From NCBI GenBank assembly GCA_934526015.1, contig CAKSZY010000012.1:5730-69729 (forward strand): 64,000 nt of DNA. The letters are read 5' to 3'. This document shows, piece after piece, positions 26,041 through 35,170 of the stretch (position 1 is the stretch's first letter; each line of letters starts with the position of its first letter). A program made the translations under genes and the position numbers. Under the pieces are notes generated by a model. It did no database searches. It was not told the origin of the DNA and saw only the letters and a program-made list of their open reading frames with translations. Origin of the DNA: an uncultured Dokdonella sp. (lineage in GTDB: Bacteria > Pseudomonadota > Gammaproteobacteria > Xanthomonadales > Rhodanobacteraceae).

Positions 26041-29000
26041 TCATGCCCGCTCGACCTTGACCAGGAACGACTTGAACTCCGGCGTGTTGGTGTTGCCGTC
26101 GCCGACGAACGGCGTCAGCGTGTTGGCGAGGTAGCCGGGTTTCGCCGCGCCGAGGAAGCCCCAGTGGATCGGCACGCCGATCTGGTGCACGGTGCGGCCG
26201 TCGATCGTCAACGCCTTGATGCGCTTCGTCACCATCGCCACCGCCTCGATGTGGCCGCGCTTGGAGCTGACGCGCACGCGGCTGCCGTTGTCGATGCCGA
26301 GTTCGTCGGCCAGCGCCGCGCCGATCTCGACGAACTGCTCGGGCTGGGTGATCGCGTTGAGGCGGACGTGCTTGGTCCAGTAGTGGAAGTGCTCGGTGAG
26401 GCGATAGGTGGTCGCCACGTGCGGGAACTCGTCGGCCTTGCCGAACTGGGCAAGGTCGCTGGCGAACACGCGTGCGGCCGGATTGTTGAGCGCGTGCGCA
26501 TTGCCGGGGCTGAGCGGGTTGTCCGCCAGCGGCGTCTCGAACGGTTCGTAATGCTCGGGGAACGGCCCCTCGGCCATGCCGGCGCGGGCGAAGAAGCGGG
26601 CCACGCCTTCCGGATTCATGATGAAAGGGCCGGTGCCTTCGGCCGGATCGATGGCCGCGCCGTAGTCCGGCACGTCGGCGCCGCCCCAGGCCTTGCCGTC
26701 CCAGGCGATCAGCGAGCGCTTCGCATCGAACGGCTTGCCGGCCGGGTCGCAGGAGGCGCGGTTGTAGAGCACGCGGCGGTTCGCCGGCCACGCCCAGGCC
26801 CAGTTGACGGTGTTGCCGATGCCGGTCGGATCGGAGTTGTCGCGCCGCGCCATCAGGTTGCCGGTCGGTCCCCAGGCGCCGCAGTACACCCAGCAACCGC
26901 TGGCCGTGCTGCCGTCGTCGCGCAGCTCGCCGAAACCGGCCAGCTGTTCGCCGGCGCGGCGCAGGATGCGGCTCGGGTCGTTCGGATCGCGCAGCTCGAC
27001 GAGGGCCTTGCCGGAGTACTCCTTCGCCAGTTCCTCGGCGCTCGGTTCGGCGGCGTGGGTGTAGTCCCAGGCCAGCCGGGTGATCGGCTCCGGGAAGGCG
27101 CCGCCTTCCTTTTCGTAGAGCGCCTTCAGGCGCAGGTACAAGGCCGACATGATGCCGATGTCGCTGCGCGCCTCGCCGGGTGGATTGGCACCCTTCCAGT
27201 GCCACTGCAGCCAGCGCGAGGAGTTGACCACCGCGCCTTCGTCCTCGGCGAAGCAGATCGTCGGCAGGCGGAACACCTCGGTCTGGATGGCGGCCGGGTC
27301 GACGTCGTGGAACGGACCGTGGTTCTGCCAGAACTCGCTCGTCTCGGTGGCCAGCGGGTCCATCGTGACGAGGAATTTCAGCCTGGAGAACGACGACACC
27401 AGCTTGCCCTTGTTCGGCGCGGCGGCCAGCGGATTGAAGCCCTGGCAGATGTAGCCGTTGACGCGGCCCTGGTCCATCAGCTCGTAGGCCTGCAGCATGT
27501 CGTAGTGGCGGTCGAGCTTGGGCAGGTAGTCGTAGCCCCAGTCGTTGTCGGCGCGGGCGGCATCACCCCACCACGACTTCATCAGGCTGACGAAGAACTT
27601 CGGATAGTTCTGCCAGTAGCTCATCTGCTTCGGCCGCAGCGGCTTCTGCGTGCGCGCGGCGAGGTAGGCGTCGAGGCTCTGCTCGGACTCGTTCGGCAGG
27701 GTCAGGTAGCCCGGCAGCAGGTTCGACATCAGGCCGAGGTCGGTCAGGCCCTGGATGTTGGAATGCCCGCGCAGCGCGTTCATGCCGCCGCCGGCGATGC
27801 CGATGTTGCCGAGCAGCAGCTGCACCATCGCCCCGGTGCGGATGATCTGCGAGCCGATCGAGTGCTGGGTCCAGCCGAGCGCGTACATGATCGTCATCGC
27901 GCGGTCGGGCGTGGCCGTCGAGGCGATCAGGTCCCAGATCTGCAGCACCTTGTCGCGCGGCGTGCCGCAGACGCGCTCGACCATCTCCACCGTGTAGCGC
28001 GCGTAATGCTGCTTGAGCAGGTTGTAGACGCAGCGCGGATCGCTCAGGGTCGGGTCGCTGCGCACGTAGCCGTCGTCGCCGCGCGCGTAGTCCCAGCTCG
28101 ACTTGTCGTAGCTGCGCGTGCCGGCGTCATAGCCGGAGAACAGCCCGTTGCTGAAGGCGAACTCGTCCTTCACGATGAACGACAGGTCGGTGTAGTTCAG
28201 CACGTACTCGCGCTGGATGCGGTCGGTCGCCAGCAGGTGGTGGACGAGGCCGCCGAGGAAGACGATGTCGGTGCCGGTGCGGATCGGCGCGTAGACGTCG
28301 GCCACCGAAGCCGAGCGGTTGAAGCGCGGATCGACGACGATCAGCTTGGCCTGGTTGTGCGCCTTGGCCTCGGTCACCCACTTGAAGCCGCAGGGATGCG
28401 CCTCGGCCGCATTGCCGCCCATGATGAGCACGACGTCCGCATTGCGGATGTCGACCCAGTGATTCGTCATCGCACCTCGGCCGAACGTCGGGGCAAGACC
28501 TGCCACCGTCGGTCCGTGTCAGACGCGCGCCTGGTTGTCGAAGACCAGCATGCCGAGCGAGCGCACGACCTTGTGCGTGATGAACGCCGTCTCGTTGCTG
28601 GTCGCCGAGGCGGCCAGCATGCCGGTGGTCAGCCAGCGGTTGACGGTCTGCCCGGCCTCGTTCTTCGCGGTGAAGTGGGCATCGCGGTCGTCCTTCATCA
28701 GGCGCGCGATGCGGTCGAGGGCATCGTCCCAGGACATGCGCTGCCAGTGGTCGGAACCCGGCGCGCGGTACTCGGGGTACTTCAACCGCGACTCGCTGTG
28801 GATCATGTCGACCAGCGCGGCGCCCTTCGGGCACAGGGTGCCGCGGTTGACCGGATGGTCGGGGTCGCCCTCGATGTGGAAGATGTTCGGCTCGGCGTTC
28901 ATGGCGCCGTCGCCGAGCGAGTACATGAGGATGCCGCAGGCCACCGAGCAGTAGGTGCAGGTCTGCCGTGTCTCGGTGGCGCGCGCCAGCTTGTACTGGC

Positions 29001-29109
29001 GGACCGCGGCCAGCGCCTCGCCGGGCGCGAAGCCCATCAATGCCAGACTGGAGCCCACCAGGGTGGTCCCGGTGACCTTCAGGAACTGGCGCCGACTCAT
29101 CGTCGTCAT
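26041..29109 (-). CDS. fdnG: Formate dehydrogenase alpha subunit, selenocysteine-containing (FdnG/FdoG type)
   Basis: The frame runs through an in-frame UGA (28519-28521) read as selenocysteine, giving a 1022-residue protein with Sec at residue 197. Its context is NQARV-Sec-HGPTV, as in E. coli FdnG. The N-terminus has a Tat signal ([11 protein letters not shown]), followed by the [4Fe-4S] binding segment CTYCSVACG...CPKG and the molybdopterin domains of the DMSO-reductase family ([29 protein letters not shown]). It oxidises formate to CO2 in the periplasm. ATG 29109 follows GAGGAGG, which decides the start. Complete sel genes downstream on the same strand support read-through. Confidence 0.97.
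28481..28521 (-). promoter_or_regulatory. Bacterial SECIS element after the Sec UGA of fdnG
   Basis: Directly after the UGA the message reads CACGGACCGACGG, a bulged U, then GGCAGGUCUUGCC. GGCA pairs with UGCC and exposes the loop GGUCU, the feature recognised by SelB in E. coli fdhF and fdnG. The flanking CCGACG and CGUUCGG segments give a partly paired lower stem. Confidence 0.9.
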
Positions 29110-29295
29110 GCCAACCTCCTCGCACGCCACGTAGGCCGGAGCGGCGGGGCCGCGATCCGGTGTCGTTTGCGCAGGCGTCGCGCGCGCGGCGCGAGGTTTT
29201 CCTGGGGCGTGCGTGCACGACGGCCTGGGTCCCGGCCTTATAGCACAGCGGTGGCGGCGCGCGCCGCGGCGGCGGGCCGGGCGGCCGGCTCCGGT

Positions 29296-29301
29296 TAGAA
29301 T
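29296..29301 (+). promoter_or_regulatory. TAGAAT -10 box of rpe
   Basis: TAGAAT lies 32 bp before the rpe GTG start within the 224-bp divergent gap between fdnG and rpe. A GC-rich stretch precedes it and I see no clear -35 box. The fdnG promoter must lie in the same gap, but I could not place it. Confidence 0.45.
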
Positions 29302-29333
29302 CCGGGGTCTTCGATCCGTGTGCGGAGAGCCCC

Positions 29334-30008
29334 GTGGCCAAGCAGTCCTGCGTCATCGCCCCGTCGATCCTGTCGGCCGACTTCGCCCGCCTCGGCGCGG
29401 AAGTCGATGCGGTCATTGCCGCCGGCGCCGACTGGGTGCATTTCGACGTCATGGACAACCACTACGTGCCGAACCTGACCATCGGTCCGCTGGTCTGCGA
29501 GGCGCTGCGCAAACACGGGGTCACGGCGCCGATCGACGTGCACCTGATGGTCAAGCCGGTCGACCGCATCGTGCCGGACTTCGCGAAAGCCGGGGCGACC
29601 ACGATCAGCTTCCACCCGGAAGCCAGCGAGCACGTCGACCGCACCATCCAGCTGATCAAGGCCAGCGGCTGCCAGGCCGGCCTCGTGTTCAACCCGGCCA
29701 CGCCGCTGCACCATCTCGACCACGTGCTCGACCAGCTCGACCTCGTGCTGATCATGTCGGTCAACCCGGGCTTCGGCGGGCAGAGTTTCATCCCGTCCGC
29801 GCTCGACAAGCTGCGCCGCGTGCGCGCGCGGATCGACGCCAGCGGCCGCGACATCCGCCTCGAGGTCGACGGCGGCGTCAAGACCGACAACATCGCCGAG
29901 ATCGCCCGCGCCGGGGCCGACACCTTCGTCGCCGGCTCGGCGATCTTCGGCCAGAAGGATTACGCCGCGGTCATCGCGGCGATGAAGGCGGCGGTGGCAC
30001 AGGCCTGA
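29334..30008 (+). CDS. rpe: Ribulose-phosphate 3-epimerase
   Basis: The 224-residue TIM-barrel enzyme interconverts ribulose 5-phosphate and xylulose 5-phosphate in the pentose phosphate pathway. Its motifs are complete: [13 protein letters not shown], the metal site [28 protein letters not shown] and VDGGV near the C-terminus. The start is GTG 29334, preceded by GGAGAG and giving the family's usual N-terminus. It is a single gene followed by a hairpin. Confidence 0.97.
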   Translation: MAKQSCVIAPSILSADFARLGAEVDAVIAAGADWVHFDVMDNHYVPNLTIGPLVCEALRKHGVTAPIDVHLMVKPVDRIVPDFAKAGATTISFHPEASEHVDRTIQLIKASGCQAGLVFNPATPLHHLDHVLDQLDLVLIMSVNPGFGGQSFIPSALDKLRRVRARIDASGRDIRLEVDGGVKTDNIAEIARAGADTFVAGSAIFGQKDYAAVIAAMKAAVAQA

Positions 30009-30028
30009 AGGCGCCGGCGGAAATGCGG

Positions 30029-30045
30029 GCCTCTCGTTGAGAGGC
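30029..30045 (+). terminator. Stem-loop downstream of rpe
   Basis: GCCTCTC (30029-30035) pairs with GAGAGGC (30039-30045) over a GTT loop, and the flanking GCGGG and CCCGC add an outer stem. No T-run follows. Confidence 0.45.
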
Positions 30046-30145
30046 GTCCCGCCGATGCCGGAGAATCGCGGCACGGCCGGCGATGCCGCGCCGAGCGGTC
30101 CCGGCGATCCGCGGGGGAAGTCCCTGTCCTCGAACGAGTAGCGGA

Positions 30146-31048
30146 ATGGAATTCAGCAACGATGCCTCCTGGTTGCTCGACCTCGGCGACGGCATGCTCG
30201 CGAGGGCGACCGAGCGGCCGGACTCCCCGCTGCTCGCGCGCTTTTTCGCCGGGTACGATCGTGCCTTCGTGCTGCCGGACGAGCGCGAGGAACTGGAAGG
30301 ATTCAAGGCCTGCCTCGCGATCAATCCGCAGAGCCGGCATCGCTTCGGCCGCACCCATCGCGAACTCGTCCTCGTGGTCGAGGACGCTGCCGGTGGCCGG
30401 CTTCTCGGTGGCGCGAATTTCCTCGCCACGGCCATGTCGGGCCCCGCCGACCATCCGCCGGTCGCGGTGGCGCTCAACTACGTCTATGTCGAGCCGGAGG
30501 CACGCGGCCGCGGCCTTTCGCGCTGCCTGCTGGCGGCCGTCGCGCGACTCGCGAACCGCGCGGTCGGCCATGCCGACGAGGCGGCATGGCCCGGCATCTT
30601 CATCGAACAGAACGACCCGCTGCGCATGAGCGCGGCCGAGTACGCCGCCGACACGGAACGTGCGGGCATCGACCAGATCGACCGGCTGCGGATCTGGGCG
30701 CGCCTCGGCGCGCGCCTGGTCGACTTCGCCTATGTCCAGCCGGCTCTCTCGCGGCAGCAGCACAGCGACGACGGCCTCGCCTACGCCGCGGTCGGATTCC
30801 CGCTCGACAGCATCGATCCGGGCTACCTGCACGATCATCTCGAAAGCTTCTTCGGCATTTCCGTGCTGAAGGGCGGCGACCCGGCCCTGGATGCCGCGGC
30901 GGCGCCGCAACTCGCGGCCTTGCGCGCCATGGGGCGCGACGGTGCGCGCGTGCCCCTGCTCGAGTTCGCGTCGAGCCTCGAGCGCCTGCGCGCGTTGCGG
31001 CCCCGTTTGCCGGCAGGTTCGCTGCGAAGGTTTGCGCGGGACGGCTGA
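30146..31048 (+). CDS. GNAT-like acetyltransferase domain protein
   Basis: The 300-residue protein shows one recognisable patch: a beta-strand, then the acetyl-CoA pyrophosphate loop and helix (YVYVEPEARGRGLSRCLLAAVARL, about residues 112-135), which is motif A of GNAT N-acyltransferases. The rest of the sequence is not familiar and is longer than a minimal GNAT domain (about 150 residues). Its substrate is unknown. The stop codon overlaps the ATG of the next gene by one base (TGATG), so the two products are translationally coupled and probably work together. The start at ATG 30146 lacks a good ribosome site. Confidence 0.65.
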   Translation: MEFSNDASWLLDLGDGMLARATERPDSPLLARFFAGYDRAFVLPDEREELEGFKACLAINPQSRHRFGRTHRELVLVVEDAAGGRLLGGANFLATAMSGPADHPPVAVALNYVYVEPEARGRGLSRCLLAAVARLANRAVGHADEAAWPGIFIEQNDPLRMSAAEYAADTERAGIDQIDRLRIWARLGARLVDFAYVQPALSRQQHSDDGLAYAAVGFPLDSIDPGYLHDHLESFFGISVLKGGDPALDAAAAPQLAALRAMGRDGARVPLLEFASSLERLRALRPRLPAGSLRRFARDG

Positions 31049-32865
31049 TGCCGGATAGTGGCGCCTTCGGCAACGAGCACACAGGGGCGGACGTGTCAGA
31101 TGCGGGCAACCATGCGGATTCCGGCGCGGCCCTGGAAGAAGCGCTCGACCGGACCCTGTACTGGACCTTGTCGTTCTACATTCCGGTGGAGCGGCTCGCG
31201 CGCCGGCCGGGGCCGGCCAGGGTCATTCCGGTCGACGATCGAAGCGCGAAGCTGCGCGACGCGATCGAGCCGCTGTTCAACGACATCGCCGATCGTTCGC
31301 GCCTCGGGCGCATCGAAGACAGCCTGTTCGCCGGCGGCGAACCCGAGCGGCGGGTGTTCCGCATGCCGGCCGCGGTGTGCTGGACGACCGAGGGCACGAC
31401 GTTCCGGGTCGACATCCCCGAATCCCACCGATCGCGCGAAGTCGGCCTGCGCCGGTTCTGGTATCTGCACGGCAACGGTTCGCTGTCCTGGCACCTCGGG
31501 TTCTCGGTCTACTACGGCAGCGATCTCGACCGCGATCTTGCGCAGAACAGTCCGTCGACCTACTACTTCCTGTCGCTCCTGCAGAAACTCGCCTGGCCGA
31601 AGGAATTCCGCTGTTCCGCGCAGGGGACGACGACCGACGAGCTGGTCGGCATCGATGTTCTGGGCGACGACGGTGCGGGCATGCCGTTCTGGGAGTTCGT
31701 GCTCGGCTGCTACGAGCGTGACCGCGGCCTGCTGCGCTGGCTGCATCCCGATCTTGTCGCCGATGCCTTCGATGCCGTGGTGCCGCACTTCGACTCGATC
31801 GAGGTGCCGGGCTTGCGCTGCAGGGACAGCCGCTCGCTGTTCTTCGTCCGCGACAGCGGCTTCTTCTCCCTGATCCAGCCGAAGGACGCCGACGGCAACC
31901 TGACCAGCCGGCGCTCGCACGTGGCCGATGCCGACTTCCGGCAGTACCCCGAGCTGATCGCGCGGCAGATCCGCGCGCAACCCGGCCCGCAGGTCGTGCT
32001 CGGCGCGGACTACTGGCAATCCGTGCTCGGGGGCGGGGTCGCGGAGGAAGCGCATCGCCGGCTCGCCTGCCTGTTTCTCGCCGGGTTCAACCAGAACATC
32101 ATCGACTTCACCAACCAGGAGGCGTCGGAAGTCCTCGACAGCCTCGATCCGATCTACCCGAATTCCGACGAACAGATGGAGGAGGGATTCTTCATCCGCT
32201 ACGCCAATCCGCGCGCGATGATCACCTACGTGCCGCGATCGCGCACGCTGGAGGTCGGCAACGACCACATCGGCACGTGTCCGTACGCTTTCCTCATCCA
32301 TGTCCTGTCGATGCACAACGAGGCGCTCACGCGTGCGCAGGAGCGGGCGACCTTCGAGGCCATCCACGAGATCGGCCGCCTGACCGCGGTGGGGGAAAGC
32401 GACGGGAAGAACGGTCGCAAGTACTTCGAGGCGGCCGAGAAGGTCATCAACAAGGTGCGGCTGGACGCCTTCCACGTCTATGAACGCCATCGCTACATCA
32501 ATCCGTTCCGCTACGACACCGAGCGCGACGTGTTCGAGGAACTCGAAAGGCTGCGCGGGACGTCGCGCCTGAAGCTCGCCTACGAGGGCGCGCTGGCCTC
32601 GCTCGAGGAGCACAATCGCGATCTGGCGAGGATGCTCCAGGAAAAGGATGCCGATCGGACCGAGCGGCAGGATCGCCTGCTGTCCGTGCTGTTCGGCATC
32701 TTCGGCATCTCCGGCGTGATCCAGGTGGCCTACCAGGCCGACCAGTTCTTCATGCGCAGCGGCGAACTGGATGCCATGGACCGCTTGCTGGGCCTGCTCT
32801 ACTGCGGCGTGCCGCTGCTCGTCGGCGTGCTGATCTACGTGCACCATCGCTGGCGGGACCGCTGA
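31048..32865 (+). CDS. Large protein with coiled coil and two C-terminal membrane helices, unknown function
   Basis: I do not recognise this 605-residue protein. The first 480 residues look soluble and contain acidic and aromatic stretches without a known motif. Next comes a charged helical region likely to be a coiled coil (ERDVFEELERLRG to LEEHNRDLARMLQEKDADR, about 495-545). Two hydrophobic helices end the protein (LLSVLFGIFGISGVIQVAY and LLGLLYCGVPLLVGVLIYV), with a short basic tail. This topology recalls CorA-like or other two-helix C-terminally anchored proteins, but there is no GMN motif. It starts at ATG 31048, overlapping the GNAT-like stop. The function is unknown; the pair may form a membrane-associated modification or sensing unit. 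Confidence 0.7.
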   Translation: MPDSGAFGNEHTGADVSDAGNHADSGAALEEALDRTLYWTLSFYIPVERLARRPGPARVIPVDDRSAKLRDAIEPLFNDIADRSRLGRIEDSLFAGGEPERRVFRMPAAVCWTTEGTTFRVDIPESHRSREVGLRRFWYLHGNGSLSWHLGFSVYYGSDLDRDLAQNSPSTYYFLSLLQKLAWPKEFRCSAQGTTTDELVGIDVLGDDGAGMPFWEFVLGCYERDRGLLRWLHPDLVADAFDAVVPHFDSIEVPGLRCRDSRSLFFVRDSGFFSLIQPKDADGNLTSRRSHVADADFRQYPELIARQIRAQPGPQVVLGADYWQSVLGGGVAEEAHRRLACLFLAGFNQNIIDFTNQEASEVLDSLDPIYPNSDEQMEEGFFIRYANPRAMITYVPRSRTLEVGNDHIGTCPYAFLIHVLSMHNEALTRAQERATFEAIHEIGRLTAVGESDGKNGRKYFEAAEKVINKVRLDAFHVYERHRYINPFRYDTERDVFEELERLRGTSRLKLAYEGALASLEEHNRDLARMLQEKDADRTERQDRLLSVLFGIFGISGVIQVAYQADQFFMRSGELDAMDRLLGLLYCGVPLLVGVLIYVHHRWRDR

Positions 32866-32889
32866 TCCCGCCGGCGTCGCGCCGCCTGC

Positions 32890-34224
32890 TCAACCCTCGA
32901 AGCCGTCGGCGAAGACGAGGTCGAGGCGCGCCCGGACCATGGTCACGTAGTCGTCCAGGGTGGAGGCGCCCTCGAAGAACGTGCGGCCGAGGATGACGAC
33001 ACTGGCGTCGTCGCGGTCGTGGGCGATCGCGTGCATCTGGTTGTAGTCGCCGGTCTGCCCGGCCGGCGTCGGATCGGCGATCGTGTAGGTGTTCCAGCCA
33101 TTGAGGCCGAAGCTGGTGTCGAGCTCGCCGTTGGCGAGCACGCGGATCAGCGTGTAGCGCGTGCGGTGGCTGAACGGCGCGCCGATCGGGAACGAGATCG
33201 CACCGGCGAGGATGCGCTGGTCCGGCAGCAGCACGAGCGCGTCGCGCTGCTCGAAGAACGGAAACAGGCTGGGCTGGCCGTCGAGACGGAACAGGCGCAG
33301 GCCGAACGCGGGCACGAGCGCGCCCTGCGTGTCGAAGCGCGCCAGCATGCGGCAGCAGCTCACGCCGCCGTCGCTGCCCATGCCCGAGACGACGAGGCTG
33401 GCGTCCGCGTCGAGCGCAATCGCGGTGGCGTAGAGGCGGTCGTAGCCGGGCGGTGGCGGCATGTCGACGATGCCTTGCGTGCCCCATTGCGGATCCGGCG
33501 CGCCGGCTTCGGTCAGTTGCGCGATCGCGAGGTTCGGTCCGTGCGTGTTGCCGCGGCTGCCGGCGACGAGGATGCGGCCGTCGGCGCGCACGGCGAGGGC
33601 GTCGATCGAGGTGATGCCGTTGGTCGACGGCAGCACGACCTCGACGCGTCCGCCGTTGCCGAAGCCGGCGTCGGCCTGGCCATCGACGAGGAAGCGGTAG
33701 ACGACGCGCTGCGAGCCCTCGTCGCCGGCCAGCACGTAACGACCGGCCGCGTCGCGGACGAGCCCTGCCGCGCGGAATCCCGCCGCCGGCATGCTGCCGC
33801 GCGCGAACGCGGCATCGATGCTGCCGTCGGCGAGCACGCGCCGGAAACAGGAAGCCGCCCAGACCACGGCGCCACCGTCGGCCCCGGCGATCAGCCGGGC
33901 CGCGCGGGCCGGCCCGCAGGCGGGCAGGGTGATGCGTCCGTTGCCGTCGTCACCGAAGGTGTCGATCGAGCCGTCGCGCAGGTGGCGGCCCATCCAGACG
34001 CTGCCGTCGTCGAGCGGCTGCACCCAAAGGAACCGCCCGTCGGCGAGCACGGCGAGGTCGCCGGTCGGCTTGGTCATGTTGCCGAATTCGACGCGCGGAC
34101 GCGTGATCGCGAGTTGTCCGTTGTCGCCGAAGGCGGGATCGACCGCCCCGTCGAACGCGCTGGCCGAAGCGGCGACCAGCAGGAAGGCGACGAGCGGAAA
34201 CGGATGGCGGATGCGGCACGACAT
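32890..34224 (-). CDS. Secreted delta-60-repeat beta-propeller protein
   Basis: The 444-residue protein has a Sec signal peptide (PLVAFLLVAASASA) and a series of repeats of about 60 residues containing D-x-x-FG-x-xG (DPAFGDNG, DTFGDDGNG, DAGFGNGG, DTSFGLNG) and ADGRILVAG-like strands. These are the delta-60 repeats of extracellular propeller-like proteins of unknown role. It ends LVFADGFEG, a short hydrophobic-then-GFE end also seen in variant form in the beta-helix protein at 35171. ATG 34224 is placed by the signal peptide. A perfect hairpin ends at the start codon and may control translation. It converges with the 605-residue protein gene. Confidence 0.82.
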   Translation of the reverse strand: MSCRIRHPFPLVAFLLVAASASAFDGAVDPAFGDNGQLAITRPRVEFGNMTKPTGDLAVLADGRFLWVQPLDDGSVWMGRHLRDGSIDTFGDDGNGRITLPACGPARAARLIAGADGGAVVWAASCFRRVLADGSIDAAFARGSMPAAGFRAAGLVRDAAGRYVLAGDEGSQRVVYRFLVDGQADAGFGNGGRVEVVLPSTNGITSIDALAVRADGRILVAGSRGNTHGPNLAIAQLTEAGAPDPQWGTQGIVDMPPPPGYDRLYATAIALDADASLVVSGMGSDGGVSCCRMLARFDTQGALVPAFGLRLFRLDGQPSLFPFFEQRDALVLLPDQRILAGAISFPIGAPFSHRTRYTLIRVLANGELDTSFGLNGWNTYTIADPTPAGQTGDYNQMHAIAHDRDDASVVILGRTFFEGASTLDDYVTMVRARLDLVFADGFEG

Positions 34225-34250
34225 GCGGGATTCCCTTTTGCGAATCCCGC
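34225..34250 (-). promoter_or_regulatory. Translation-start hairpin of the beta-propeller gene
   Basis: In the minus-strand message GCGGGAUUC (34250-34242) pairs perfectly with GAAUCCCGC (34233-34225), and the AUG follows immediately. The loop GCAAAAGG contains the only purine-rich ribosome-binding candidate. It could be an RNA switch, or a DNA palindrome bound by a regulator. Confidence 0.5.
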
Positions 34251-34384
34251 CTGTGTGCGCGTACCGCGTGCCGGGGTTGCGTGGCGCGGGCGACCCTCGG
34301 CACGACGGCGTTCGATGGCGGCGCTGCATGCGCGCGGACCAGTCCGCGGCACGCCCGCATCGCGTCATCGAACGCCGGTGGATG

Positions 34385-34996
34385 TCAGGCGAGCCCTTCT
34401 GCCTTCAGTGCGGCCTGCACGCCGGCATCGGCTTCCATGCGGCCCTTGAACGCGGCGATGTTCGGCATGCCGGAGAGGTCGACGCCGAGCGCGCCGGCCC
34501 AGCGCAGGGTCACGTAGAAATAGGCGTCGGCATAGCTGCGGAAACCGGCCAGCCAGTCGCGGCCTTCGAGCTGCTTCTCGGCGGTTTCGTACAGGCCGCG
34601 CAGGCGCTTGAGGGCCGGCTCCCTGAGCGCGGCCTGGGCTTCGGCGCCGGCGGCGAAACGCGCCGGTCCGAACAGGGGATGGAAGGCAGGGTGCAGGTCG
34701 GAGTTGACGAAGGCGAGCCAGCGGTTCGCCTGCGCGCGCTGGCGCGGCGAGCCGTCGCCGGCGAGCCCCGCCTGCGGATGCGTATCGGCGATGTAGCCCA
34801 TGATCGCCGCGTTCTGGGTCAGCACGAAATCGCCGTCGACGAGCGCCGGCACGGCGCCGGTCGGATTGATCGCGAGGTACTCGGGCGACTTCATCTCCGC
34901 CGCGGTCAGCACCTGCAGCTCGAACGGCGCCCCCGTCCACTGCAGGGCGATGTCGTCGGCGGTCGAGCAGGCGCCGGGCTTGGTGTAGAGCTTCAT
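34385..34996 (-). CDS. Glutathione S-transferase, beta class
   Basis: The 203-residue protein has the thioredoxin-like N-terminal domain beginning MKLYTKPGACS, with Cys10 in the position used by bacterial beta-class GSTs to bond glutathione. The conserved NPTGAVPALVDGDF with its cis-proline and the QNAAIMGYIAD glutathione site follow. The C-terminal helical domain starts near residue 85. It probably conjugates or protects with glutathione. The ATG at 34996 is followed directly by conserved sequence. It is divergent from the beta-helix gene. Confidence 0.92.
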   Translation of the reverse strand: MKLYTKPGACSTADDIALQWTGAPFELQVLTAAEMKSPEYLAINPTGAVPALVDGDFVLTQNAAIMGYIADTHPQAGLAGDGSPRQRAQANRWLAFVNSDLHPAFHPLFGPARFAAGAEAQAALREPALKRLRGLYETAEKQLEGRDWLAGFRSYADAYFYVTLRWAGALGVDLSGMPNIAAFKGRMEADAGVQAALKAEGLA

Positions 34997-35170
34997 GGGA
35001 TGTCCTCGTCGTGGAAGGGGCGGCGCGGCCGGTGTCCGCCGACGTTGGCGCGCCCACGCGCGGATTCAAGCCCGCGTCGGGATGTCCTCCGGCATCGCAC
35101 TTTCGCGCTTGCATCCATCGGCGACCCGCGCTGTCGCGCCGCCGTGGATTCCCGACGACTGGAGGTGCCG

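Noticed and set aside
28506..28521. Formate dehydrogenase alpha subunit as two separate genes or a pseudogene broken by a stop
   Set aside because: The stop is UGA at the known selenocysteine position, the frame continues with conserved sequence, and a SECIS hairpin and all sel genes are present.
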